Source: Planctomycetota bacterium (lineage in GTDB: Bacteria > Planctomycetota > UBA11346). From it: DNA of 11,656 bases. The position numbers were made by a program, and so were the translations under genes. This document shows positions 1 through 7,085 of the stretch, piece by piece; the stretch's first letter is position 1; each line of letters opens with the position of its first letter. The DNA lies in the NCBI GenBank assembly GCA_947440715.1, contig CANETI010000033.1, positions 1 through 11,656 on the forward strand, in the 5' to 3' direction. The notes beneath the pieces are model-generated. The model worked only from the letters and a program-made list of their open reading frames with translations, did not search any database and was not told the origin of the DNA.

Positions 1-143
1 AATACGAACCCGCTGTTGGTGAAGCGAATCCCCTGGGTGAACTAGAACGCAAAAGCGTCGATACCTTGGTTATTAAAATCCCCGTACCAGCCAACCGCCG
101 CGTAGTGTTCAGCGCCACCATTCGCCGGCTTAATCTGCACTAA
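1..143 (+). CDS. C-terminal end of an unidentified protein (5' truncated by window edge)
   Basis: An open plus-strand frame enters from the left edge (first whole codon at position 3) and stops at TAA 141-143. It encodes 46 visible residues beginning YEPAVGEANPLGEL and ending in ATIRRLNLH. The stop lies 7 bp before the stop of the convergent astD, the tight end-to-end packing expected of two real genes. The residues look protein-like: charged and polar at first, then alternating hydrophobic (DTLVIKIPVP) as in a beta strand, then a basic end. I do not recognise the family. The overlapping minus-strand frame at 42-314 runs through astD and is less convincing. I infer a real gene from frame, packing and composition, but the body of the gene is outside the window. 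Confidence 0.6.
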   Translation, partial: YEPAVGEANPLGELERKSVDTLVIKIPVPANRRVVFSATIRRLNLH

Positions 144-150
144 TATTATG

Positions 151-1512
151 TCACCAGATGACGCATTCATCGGCAAATATCGCACCAGCCGCAATTGCGG
201 CTGGGCGACCGTTGCCAGAGCGACCGAGCCCGCCAAAGGGCATGTCGCTGCGGGCGCCAGCTGTGGGGCGATTGTGATTGACCAAGCCATAGGGTAAAGC
301 CGCCGCCAGGGCACAGAAAACGTCGCGTTGAGCCGTAAATATCGAGGCAGCTAAACGATAAGGATTTGCGGATAAACGTTCAAGACACTCATTCAGATCA
401 TCATAGGGATCAACGATGACAAAGGGGCCGAAATGTTCTTCGCGGTAAACGTGCGATGCGCGGGCTGAGGAATGTTCTACCACGGCCAATAATGGTTCAA
501 TGCAAGCGCTGTTGCTAAAGCGTCGATTCGGATCACCGGCGATCAGTCGCAAGCCAGCGGGCAAAGCAACGGCCATGGAGGCAATCGCATCGCGTGCAGC
601 GGGGTTAATTAATGCGCTATTTGCTCCCGTCGGTGTGCCGTCGGGCATCCATACCTTTCGCGCCGTTGATAATTGTTCGAGTATCGTTGGTAAGAGTGAA
701 CGAGGTACGTGTACCTGTCGCGTTGCGGTGCAGCGTTGGCCAGCCATGCGCCAAGCACCGTCGGCAATGGCCGCACAGGACGCGGGAATATCGGCGTCGG
801 CTAATACCAGTGCCGGATTTACGCCGCCGAGCTCTAAGGCCAACACCACATCCGGTCGTGAGGCGAGCGTGCGCGATAAAGCAAATCCCATGGATTGCCC
901 GCCAACCGCCGCAACCGTGCTGATAGCCGGATGAGTAATCAGCGTCTGTGCCGCTTCCGCATCGCCGATCATAATACGACAGACATCAGCGAGTCCTGCC
1001 TGGGCGATAAGTTCGGCATAATAACGTCCCAGTAACGGACAACGTTCGCTGGGTTTGGCGACCACCGTGCAGCCAACTGCTAGCGCTGGCACGATTAAAC
1101 CATGTAATAAATGCAGTGGAAAATTAAATGGTCCAAGAATAGCAGCCACACCACGTGGTCGCCAGATGGTGTGCGGATCACTTGCTGAATTAACTACTTG
1201 CGGAGTGCGGGCCAATCCGGCATCAAGGCTTACTACAATTTTTTTTGGTAATAAATCAGCTTCGGCTTCCGCGTCAGCGCGATTTTTCCCCGCTTCAGTT
1301 ATCAATAAGTTGATGGTCTGTTCGCGTTGGGCAACTAAGCACGAAGCAAATTTTTGCAGTTTATTAAAACGTAGTTCGCGTTGTGCTTGCCAAATAGGAA
1401 ATGCCATTTTCATGGCCACACAGTCAGCTTGAATTGTCTTTGTGTCGGTTTGCGGAACGGGTTCGAGCGTCGTGCCGGTCCATGGATTTGTGGAAGTGAG
1501 CGTGGCGGTCAT
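151..1512 (-). CDS. astD: N-succinylglutamate 5-semialdehyde dehydrogenase (AstD)
   Basis: This is a cytoplasmic NAD-dependent aldehyde dehydrogenase that oxidises N-succinylglutamate semialdehyde to N-succinylglutamate, step 4 of the arginine succinyltransferase pathway. Numbering from the upstream GTG at 1533, it shows GPFNFP (Asn137), VAKPSE (Lys160), the general-base Glu234 in LELGG and the catalytic Cys268 in GQRC. The C-terminal block with VNHNRP and PFGGLGRSGNGRP matches E. coli AstD closely and separates it from other aldehyde dehydrogenases. At 453-460 aa it is shorter than E. coli AstD (about 492), mostly at the N-terminus. I chose ATG 1512; GTG 1533 would add seven residues (start MYCCDEG). 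Neither has a well-spaced Shine-Dalgarno. The usual FTGS cofactor loop reads AVGGQ here. It lies downstream of the 279-aa gene, beyond an apparent terminator, so it may have its own promoter. Confidence 0.9.
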   Translation of the reverse strand: MTATLTSTNPWTGTTLEPVPQTDTKTIQADCVAMKMAFPIWQAQRELRFNKLQKFASCLVAQREQTINLLITEAGKNRADAEAEADLLPKKIVVSLDAGLARTPQVVNSASDPHTIWRPRGVAAILGPFNFPLHLLHGLIVPALAVGCTVVAKPSERCPLLGRYYAELIAQAGLADVCRIMIGDAEAAQTLITHPAISTVAAVGGQSMGFALSRTLASRPDVVLALELGGVNPALVLADADIPASCAAIADGAWRMAGQRCTATRQVHVPRSLLPTILEQLSTARKVWMPDGTPTGANSALINPAARDAIASMAVALPAGLRLIAGDPNRRFSNSACIEPLLAVVEHSSARASHVYREEHFGPFVIVDPYDDLNECLERLSANPYRLAASIFTAQRDVFCALAAALPYGLVNHNRPTAGARSDMPFGGLGRSGNGRPAAIAAGAIFADECVIW

Positions 1513-1596
1513 GCCCTCATCACAGCAATACACGACGTCAACGCCAGTGATTCCTGGTCACAGCGGAACGGTGAGTATCGCTAGCAGCGTCAATGG

Positions 1597-1615
1597 AAAA
1601 ATAACCTGCGGTTAT
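1597..1615 (-). terminator. Intrinsic terminator after the 279-aa gene
   Basis: Read on the minus strand, a perfect 6-bp stem ATAACC/GGTTAT with a 3-nt loop (GCA) is followed directly by TTTTT. It begins 6 bp after the TAA stop of the 279-aa gene and ends about 85 bp before astD. The stem is short and modest in GC, so termination may be partial and could act as an attenuator between the two genes. It is visible directly in the sequence; its strength is inferred. Confidence 0.55.
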
Positions 1616-1621
1616 CCGGTT

Positions 1622-2461
1622 TTATAGCTCGGGCACGGGCACATTAGGCGAGATTAAATATTTTCGCATAGCAGAAAAAGCACGTTGCAGATCACGACCG
1701 GAACCCAGTGTTTTCGTTGCGGTTATGGTATCAACATCTTGTGCTTCTTTACCTAAATTTATAAGAAAACGAACGAGGGCTTCGGATCCATGTTCCGGAT
1801 CTTCCACGAAACTAAAAAGACGGAATAAATTAAAGCGTGCATCCGGGTTTCGTTTGAGTAATAACTTTGGTAACAAAGGGCTTGAACGTACGGGCGCTAA
1901 ATATTTTCCATAAGTTTTAGCAATGGCTTCCAATGAAGCACTGGCATCATTGCCTTGATCTAAGTTTGGCCAATCGGCAACCGTCTCTAAACTAAGAAGA
2001 ATACGGTCCATGGCCATCGGATCGTTGACCATCGTGGGAAATTCTTGGTGATGCTCGACTAAATAATTACGCGCTTGGGCATCTAAAATGCGCATCGACT
2101 TAACAAACTGTTTAAAGCGGTGAAATTCCCGCCAGTCGTTGAGCAGAAACAAATCGCGTACCATGAGTAATTCGACGACTTCTTTTTTCTTGGAGAGCGA
2201 AGGCGCGCGTTGGACACGTTGCAGCCAGACTAATATTTTTTCATCTTTGCCATAAGACGAGCGAATCGACAATTGATTCTCAAAGACGTATTTGCGATCG
2301 AGGTAGATAATTTCCGGCAGTTCTTGCACGGTGATATGGAAGAGCGATTCCTGTAGTACTTCGTGGTGCTTATTCTCCATACTGCGGCTCAGGGTCAGGA
2401 GTTGATCTGACAACCCAACCAGTTGGATGAATTCTTCGTCAATGACGGCGCCTTTGCTCAT
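1622..2461 (-). CDS. Unrecognised 279-aa protein between astB and astD
   Basis: I do not recognise this protein. It has 279 residues and no signal peptide or membrane segment, so it is probably cytoplasmic. It is rich in Leu, charged residues and predicted helix throughout. Features include a central block of K/E/R-rich amphipathic segments (about residues 75-135, with a KKK cluster) and a conserved-looking FNLFRLFSFVEDPEHG stretch near residues 210-225. No AstA, AstC or AstE motif is visible, so it is not simply a missing pathway enzyme. Start ATG 2461 is preceded by no close Shine-Dalgarno, but a promoter-like pair ends 8 nt upstream, consistent with a leaderless transcript. It is co-directional with astB (107 bp upstream) and astD. 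Its codons appear somewhat more AT-rich than those of its neighbours. A helical regulatory or scaffold role is only a guess. Confidence 0.8.
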   Translation of the reverse strand: MSKGAVIDEEFIQLVGLSDQLLTLSRSMENKHHEVLQESLFHITVQELPEIIYLDRKYVFENQLSIRSSYGKDEKILVWLQRVQRAPSLSKKKEVVELLMVRDLFLLNDWREFHRFKQFVKSMRILDAQARNYLVEHHQEFPTMVNDPMAMDRILLSLETVADWPNLDQGNDASASLEAIAKTYGKYLAPVRSSPLLPKLLLKRNPDARFNLFRLFSFVEDPEHGSEALVRFLINLGKEAQDVDTITATKTLGSGRDLQRAFSAMRKYLISPNVPVPEL

Positions 2462-2469
2462 GCACCATT

Positions 2470-2499
2470 AGTATAACCTCAGATCGGGCAGTGTCGCAA
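2470..2499 (-). promoter_or_regulatory. Sigma70-like promoter for the 279-aa gene
   Basis: On the minus strand TTGCGA (2499-2494; four of six matches to TTGACA) is followed after 18 bp by TATACT (2475-2470; five of six to TATAAT). The -10 ends 8 nt before ATG 2461, so initiation about 7 nt downstream would place the RNA start at or within a few bases of the start codon. A GAGGT sits about 14 nt upstream of the ATG, too far to serve as a usual ribosome-binding site and inside the promoter spacer. The match is by eye. Confidence 0.45.
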
Positions 2500-2507
2500 T
2501 ACGGGAT

Positions 2508-2540
2508 TCTCAAGTGGCCGTTTTCAGCGCATCTCAAGTG
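2508..2540. repeat. Two direct 9-bp repeats (TCTCAAGTG) 24 bp apart
   Basis: TCTCAAGTG occurs at 2508-2516 and exactly again at 2532-2540, in the 107-bp gap between astB and the 279-aa gene, just upstream of the proposed promoter. On the coding strand it reads CACTTGAGA. Its position fits a paired operator or activator site, but two 9-mers alone could be chance. Confidence 0.35.
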
Positions 2541-2568
2541 TACGCCGGTGGCAGTAACCTTGTTGTAC

Positions 2569-3855
2569 TTAGGTCGTCCAGAGTGCGGTCAGCGCTTGTT
2601 GGACTGCGTGGCAATCCGCTAAAAAAGCTGGATCAATGAGATCTGCGCTACCTAATTGTTCGCGGTAATAGTGGGTAATAATGGACTCTATCGCATTGGC
2701 TCGCTGGTCATCGAGAAAAAAGCCAACAGGTAATTGGGTACAAGTCTCACGAGTCAGTGGAACTCGTAGGCGTAAACACGCAGGACCACCACCGTTGGCC
2801 ATGCTTTCTTGCAGGTCGAAGAAATGTGCTTGGTGGAGAAAACCTTGGTCGCACAAACGCTGAATGATGGCCCCGGCGCGTCCTTGTTGTGCGTGGGTAG
2901 GGGCAATTAATAACAGGCCTTTGTTGGTTTGAACTAATTGGCTATTAAACAAATAACTAGTGACGGCTTCATTCAGCGATAATTCATCGTCGCTTATTTC
3001 AGCGACTCGTAACGAAGGATGGCGCTCACGTAAACGTGTTATGGCTTGCGCTTGGTCAACCCAGGCGCGGGCGTGGATTAACAGACGTGAACCACATCCG
3101 ACCATGACCACATCATTGTGAAACGCACCAGCATCAATGGCTTCTGGTGCTTGTTGGACAGTCATAAAAGACGAGTCAGGAAGGCCGCCGCAGCGAGCGA
3201 CAGCCGTGCTCGCCTCGCGCGTTTGTCGTGCGGGTAAGCGCGTGGTGCCGGGCGCGTTTGCTTGTCGGCCATAAACGAAAATATGAGTCACGTTGCCATC
3301 GGATACTACGCGACTGTGGTTTGCGGCACCTTCATCGCCTAACGCTGAAACCAAGGGTAATGGATCATGGACAGTGATTGATGGAACCTGAGCACAAAGT
3401 GCGCGCCATTGCGCGGCGCGTTGTTCGCCTTCACTAGCACGATGCGACATGGCCTGTAAATTAGCCATAATGATGTGGCAGCGACCATCGCTGCTGTCGC
3501 TGCTCGGAATAATCGTGGCGCAGTTGGCGCTCCACATAAAAGCACTGCTCGTAGCGATCTTTAATAAATGTGGCTCGTGCGAGGCGGCGGCCATGACGGC
3601 GGCGTCTGTGCCACTAAAACCACAACGGCGTAACCAGGTAATATCAGGACGCAGTAACGGTGGTAACCATGCTTGCGGCACACCGAGTCGCATAACAAAA
3701 CGCATTTTTGCTAAGCCCTGTAATGCGGCGGCTCTGGGATGTGAGCGAAGACCTGCGTGCGCTTGGCTGGCTAAGTTACCGGCGGACAAACCGCCGAAAT
3801 GATGGGTTGGCCCAGCTAATCCATCCACCTGCACGTCGATGAGGGAATCATCCAT
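2569..3855 (-). CDS. astB: N-succinylarginine dihydrolase (AstB)
   Basis: AstB is a cytoplasmic amidinotransferase-fold hydrolase that converts N2-succinylarginine to N2-succinylornithine, two ammonia and CO2, step 2 of the arginine succinyltransferase pathway. Counting from ATG 3855 the product is 428 aa (E. coli about 447). The N-terminal DGLAGPTHHFGGLS aligns with E. coli DGLVGLTHHYAGLS. The catalytic triad is visible: Glu175 in GDEGAANH, His246 in FHNDV and Cys360 in GGGPACLRLR; PARQTREAS is also conserved. The frame extends to a GTG at 3921 giving 22 more residues, but homology starts at MDDSL, so I use ATG 3855. No Shine-Dalgarno precedes it. It is divergent from proC with 87 bp between starts, and leads a minus-strand series with the 279-aa gene and astD. 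The C-terminus ends shortly after the family core. Confidence 0.95.
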   Translation of the reverse strand: MDDSLIDVQVDGLAGPTHHFGGLSAGNLASQAHAGLRSHPRAAALQGLAKMRFVMRLGVPQAWLPPLLRPDITWLRRCGFSGTDAAVMAAASHEPHLLKIATSSAFMWSANCATIIPSSDSSDGRCHIIMANLQAMSHRASEGEQRAAQWRALCAQVPSITVHDPLPLVSALGDEGAANHSRVVSDGNVTHIFVYGRQANAPGTTRLPARQTREASTAVARCGGLPDSSFMTVQQAPEAIDAGAFHNDVVMVGCGSRLLIHARAWVDQAQAITRLRERHPSLRVAEISDDELSLNEAVTSYLFNSQLVQTNKGLLLIAPTHAQQGRAGAIIQRLCDQGFLHQAHFFDLQESMANGGGPACLRLRVPLTRETCTQLPVGFFLDDQRANAIESIITHYYREQLGSADLIDPAFLADCHAVQQALTALWTT

Positions 3856-3942
3856 GGTGGTTAAGCGTAAGGAGGTTTGCAGCAGCGGGAACCCATCTTG
3901 TGTCACCGCGCAGATTACCACGCTGCCGCTGCGGAGTGCACC

Positions 3943-4755
3943 ATGACGACAACGTTAACTTCCATTGCATTTATTGGCGGCGGCAACATGGCGAACGCCA
4001 TGATTGGTGGCTTACTGCAATTATCGCCACGGCCACGCATTACCGTTGCTGACCCCGACGCGGCCAAGCGCGATATTTTAATCGCTAAAGGCTGCCACGC
4101 GACCAGCGATAATGCGGCTGCTATTGTCGGTGCGCAAATCGTGGTGTTAGCGATTAAACCACAGGTCGCGGGACAGGTGGTCCCAGGATTAGCGCCAACC
4201 TGGAAACCGCAGCAGATATTAGTGTCTATTTTAGCCGGTATGCCGATTCCGAAATTGGCCGGATGGCTGCCCGCCGGAGCGCATATTGTGCGGGCGATGC
4301 CGAATACTCCGTTGGCGATTGGCCAAGGCATGGTTGGTTTGTGTGCGGGAAGCGCGGCAACGTCCGCAGATTTAGCGCTGACCGAATCATTATTCGCACC
4401 CTGCGGAAAAGTATTGCGCGTCAGTGATGAAAGTCGCATGGATGCAATCACGGCAGTTTCTGGCAGCGGACCAGCTTATTTTTTCCGTTTCGCAGAAGCC
4501 TTAGTTGCTGGCGCTATGGCGTTGGGATTTACCCATGACGAAGCCGTTTTACTAGTTGGACAAACCGGTGCCGGATCGTGGGAATATTTACAACGCAGCG
4601 GTTTTGCAGCGGCCAAATTACGCGAACAAGTGACTAGTCCTGGGGGCACCACAGCGGCGGCATTAAAAACGTTAGATGCCGCAGATTTTGTTGGTTTAGT
4701 AACCCGCGCTTTGCAAGCCGCCGAACAACGCGGTAAGGAACTAGCTGCGGGTTAA
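3943..4755 (+). CDS. proC: Pyrroline-5-carboxylate reductase (ProC)
   Basis: ProC reduces 1-pyrroline-5-carboxylate to L-proline with NAD(P)H in the cytoplasm, the last step of proline synthesis. The 270-aa product has the expected length. It has an N-terminal Rossmann motif IAFIGGGNMANAMIGG (residues 8-23), AIKPQ (70-74), RAMPNTP (117-123), the dimer/active-site block AVSGSGPAYFF (171-181) and TSPGGTT (231-237). The start ATG 3943 has GGAG six bases upstream. The frame extends to a TTG at 3877 that directly abuts a perfect AAGGAGGT (3869-3876), with no spacing, so I reject that start. It is divergent from astB and convergent with the lipoprotein gene, and therefore probably transcribed alone. 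The shared 87-bp intergenic region would hold both promoters; I see no clear -35/-10 there. Confidence 0.96.
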   Translation: MTTTLTSIAFIGGGNMANAMIGGLLQLSPRPRITVADPDAAKRDILIAKGCHATSDNAAAIVGAQIVVLAIKPQVAGQVVPGLAPTWKPQQILVSILAGMPIPKLAGWLPAGAHIVRAMPNTPLAIGQGMVGLCAGSAATSADLALTESLFAPCGKVLRVSDESRMDAITAVSGSGPAYFFRFAEALVAGAMALGFTHDEAVLLVGQTGAGSWEYLQRSGFAAAKLREQVTSPGGTTAAALKTLDAADFVGLVTRALQAAEQRGKELAAG

Positions 4756-4760
4756 TTTTG

Positions 4761-4782
4761 GTTTCTGATGAGAAACAGAAAC
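4761..4782. terminator. Alternative hairpins between convergent proC and lipoprotein gene
   Basis: In the 27-bp gap, GTTTCT (4761-4766) can pair with AGAAAC (4771-4776, loop GATG). Alternatively GTTTCTG (4761-4767) can pair with CAGAAAC (4776-4782, loop of 8). Neither orientation is followed by a proper T-tract, so this is only a possible bidirectional terminator, favoured mainly by its position between two convergent stops. Confidence 0.35.
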
Positions 4783-5601
4783 TCAACCTGGTGCAGGGAC
4801 ATTAACCACAACGGTAACGGTATTATTATTGGCATTATTGTCGTCACCCGACGCTGGAGTTAGGGTGATGACGTAAGGAAATGAACCAGCAGAGCCAGTG
4901 GCGGGTAAGGTAAGCGTTATCGATAAAGGATTGGTGCCTGCAGGGGCGACGTTTGCTGGTGAGGCAATGGTTGCGCTTAAAGGCGCAATAACCGCGCCAT
5001 TTAAAGTAATGGAATAAGGGACATTGATAGCAACGGCAGCAGGCGCTGGCGCCGTCGTATTAGCAGTATGTTGAATAGCGAAAGTGGCAGTCAAAATTTG
5101 ACTGGACGGTGGCGTACCTGCATTAACGGTAATGGTTGGCGCGGGGGTGCCAAAACTCATATCTTGATCCGCAACAATAAAAGTTACTTGTCCCGTATTA
5201 TTTGTTTCAATTTCTTCGCTTATCATATTCGCCGGATCTAAGCGAACTTCATAAGTACGCGAACCTTTGGCGAGCGTACCGAGGGTAGCGGTTTGCGCGA
5301 TCGAACCAAAAGCGGGAATCGAAACGGTACCGGAAGCCACCAGCGTTGCGCCAACAACTGCGGGGTTGCTTGCGGTCAGGTGTAATTCCCAGGGCACCGC
5401 ATCGATGGCCTGATTCCAGGTGTTTCGAATAGTGAAATTAATCGTTATTGCATGGGTAGTCGCAGGTGTCGAAGGAGTTGCGCTTGGCCCGACGCTCAAT
5501 TTCAGGTCTTTGTAGGCAAATGGTTCACCTGGGCTGGAACAACTGATCACGAATAAACTCATCATGAGCCCAATAACGAACACCAAACTGCAACGCACCA
5601 T
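4783..5601 (-). CDS. Lipoprotein with two CARDB-like Ig-fold domains
   Basis: This is a 272-aa exported protein. The N-terminus is a lipoprotein signal: MVRCS, a hydrophobic run, then lipobox VISC with Cys21 followed by Ser, which predicts lipidation and an outer-leaflet or outer-membrane location. The rest is Thr/Ala/Val/Asn-rich beta sequence in two similar halves. Residues about 30-145 end in ISEEIETNNTGQVTFIV and about 148-270 end in GDDNNANNNTVTVVVNV; the E/D-NN-T closing motif is typical of CARDB domains. Such domains are usually adhesion or binding modules with no catalytic residues. The start ATG 5601 has AAGGGGGT just upstream. It lies 68 bp downstream of the FHA gene on the same strand and is likely co-transcribed with it. 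The ligand is unknown. Confidence 0.8.
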   Translation of the reverse strand: MVRCSLVFVIGLMMSLFVISCSSPGEPFAYKDLKLSVGPSATPSTPATTHAITINFTIRNTWNQAIDAVPWELHLTASNPAVVGATLVASGTVSIPAFGSIAQTATLGTLAKGSRTYEVRLDPANMISEEIETNNTGQVTFIVADQDMSFGTPAPTITVNAGTPPSSQILTATFAIQHTANTTAPAPAAVAINVPYSITLNGAVIAPLSATIASPANVAPAGTNPLSITLTLPATGSAGSFPYVITLTPASGDDNNANNNTVTVVVNVPAPG

Positions 5602-5647
5602 ACCACCCCCTTGGATCGGGGCGCGAGCCTAGATCAGGTGCAGGGGG

Positions 5648-5663
5648 GCACAAGGCATTGTGC
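5648..5663. repeat. Short hairpin after the FHA gene
   Basis: GCACAA (5648-5653) and TTGTGC (5658-5663) form a perfect 6-bp stem with a 4-nt loop, 6 bp after the stop of the FHA gene. In the direction of the genes it is followed by a C-run, not a T-run, so it is not a standard intrinsic terminator. It may stabilise or process the mRNA upstream of the lipoprotein gene. Confidence 0.35.
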
Positions 5664-5669
5664 GTTATT

Positions 5670-7085
5670 TTACGTGTTGCGAATGGTGTATAAACTGCCG
5701 TCTAAATGACAGCCTTGCAGTAATTGCGTCAGACTTGCGTCTAGGCCGCGATCTTTCATCAAATCTTCTATGACGGCATTTGGATCAGCGCCTGGATCTA
5801 AAGCTAATCGTTGTTCCATCGCCGCAGCTACCGCAATAATGCGCGCTTCGGTTTCCAAATCGGAATCTTTTAATCCCAGCGGTCCGCTGCCATCTAATCG
5901 TTCTTGCGCGTGGCGCAGTAAAGGCAGGACATGTTCGAGATCTTCAATCGCTTCCAAAAGACTGAGCGCATCTTCACGATCAACAGCCATGAGATGATCT
6001 AAATGGTGAAGTATTCCCGCTTGGCGGACGCGCTCGCGAGCAGCGGTAGATAAATGTGACGCCTCAGCCAAAGCAACACACGTGCGCGCGCATCGTTCGC
6101 CAGCGCCGACACATCCGGCGCGTGTTTCTAAAGCGCGTATCAGCGCCGTCATTAATTGCCGTGTTGCTACGCGATTACGCCGAACTTGTTCGGCGGCATG
6201 TTGCGCTAACCCAAGTTGAATAGCACAGGCACTAATTAATTCCAAATCCATTTGATCGAATGGTTTTGCCCCGACTCCGCGTGAGAGATACAAGACACCT
6301 TTAGTGTGACCGCCGATGGACAAGGGAACGCAAATAACCGAACGAATGCCTTTTTGAATAATACTGGCATGACGATCAAAACGTTCATCTTCGCTAGCGT
6401 TGGCACTGTGAAGTGCTTTATTTTCGGCAAAGGTTTTCTTAATAATAGAACGGCTGATCACGGGCTGAATTTGGGGCGAAATCGTACGTACGGTGGTGGG
6501 CACTAATTTGCCCGTAGCTGCTTCGCGTTTGAAAATAAGTGCGCTTTCACCCGGCATGCCCGACACTAAAAAATCCAGCACTTTAGCTTCTTTATCGCTA
6601 ATTTCGAGCGTGTCCGACAGAATGCGACCTACTTGATAGAGGATACGCAAACCGCGTGCGCTGTCTTGCGCCGGTTGTTCGTCGGCAATTTCATCAATGT
6701 CTGATAATTCATCGACGCGGAATTCTAGGGTGTTCGACAACATGTCGGGGTCGTCTTGATAGGCGATGCGCGCCGAACTGTCATCGGCTAATGCTGATCC
6801 GCTTTCATAGACTAATTCCGTGGTACCAATTTTAATGATGTCGCCTTCACGTAATAACTCTTCATCCGTTAAACGATCATCATTGACGTAGGTGCCATTT
6901 TTGCTGTCGAGGTCGCGTACGAAAAACATGCCGCCGACTGGGAATATCTCGGCATGGAAACGACTCGCTGAACGATCCAGAATTTGAATACCGGCTTCGG
7001 CGTCGCGACCAATAGTCAGCGATTTATCGACCAGGGATTTTTCGCGTCCGCGATAAGGACCATTGGTGATGCGAATTTTACTCAT
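5670..7085 (-). CDS. FHA-GAF protein with degenerate HD-GYP-like C-terminus
   Basis: This is a 471-aa cytoplasmic signalling protein with no signal peptide or membrane segment. Residues 1-95 are an FHA domain, a phosphothreonine-peptide reader, with Gly26-Arg27, Ser41-Arg42 and His44, and DSKNGTYVND (60-69). An acidic linker follows (about 100-140). Residues 145-296 are GAF-like, with PGESALIFKR and IRSVICVPLSIGG...GVLYLSR. Residues about 305-465 follow the HD-GYP order but have lost key residues: HDIGK is HHLDH at 360-364, HHExxDGSGYP is AQERLDGSGPL at 393-403, and AVADAFD is AVAAAME at 418-424. The fold is probably kept for protein contacts, without c-di-GMP hydrolysis. It sits downstream of the small membrane protein gene across a 243-bp gap, and upstream of the lipoprotein gene. 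Start ATG 7085 has only a weak Shine-Dalgarno. Confidence 0.85.
   Translation of the reverse strand: MSKIRITNGPYRGREKSLVDKSLTIGRDAEAGIQILDRSASRFHAEIFPVGGMFFVRDLDSKNGTYVNDDRLTDEELLREGDIIKIGTTELVYESGSALADDSSARIAYQDDPDMLSNTLEFRVDELSDIDEIADEQPAQDSARGLRILYQVGRILSDTLEISDKEAKVLDFLVSGMPGESALIFKREAATGKLVPTTVRTISPQIQPVISRSIIKKTFAENKALHSANASEDERFDRHASIIQKGIRSVICVPLSIGGHTKGVLYLSRGVGAKPFDQMDLELISACAIQLGLAQHAAEQVRRNRVATRQLMTALIRALETRAGCVGAGERCARTCVALAEASHLSTAARERVRQAGILHHLDHLMAVDREDALSLLEAIEDLEHVLPLLRHAQERLDGSGPLGLKDSDLETEARIIAVAAAMEQRLALDPGADPNAVIEDLMKDRGLDASLTQLLQGCHLDGSLYTIRNT

Noticed and set aside
42..314. 90-aa minus-strand frame overlapping the end of astD
   Set aside because: It overlaps a clear AstD C-terminus and the plus-strand gene end; composition and lack of domain features mark it as a shadow.
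500..934. Plus-strand frames of 144 and 103 aa opposite astD
   Set aside because: They are antisense to the catalytic region of AstD and are explained by its codon use.
3869..3879. Perfect AAGGAGGT directly before a TTG in frame with proC
   Set aside because: There is no spacer between it and the TTG, the added residues match nothing in ProC, and ATG 3943 has its own GGAG at good distance. The motif also falls just upstream of the astB start, where chance is enough.
3915..4451. 178-aa minus-strand frame inside proC
   Set aside because: It lies wholly opposite the conserved Rossmann and PNTP blocks of proC and shows no domain of its own.
5648..5663. Intrinsic terminator after the FHA gene
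   Set aside because: The 6-bp hairpin is real, but it is followed by C residues in the transcription direction, so it is listed only as a repeat.
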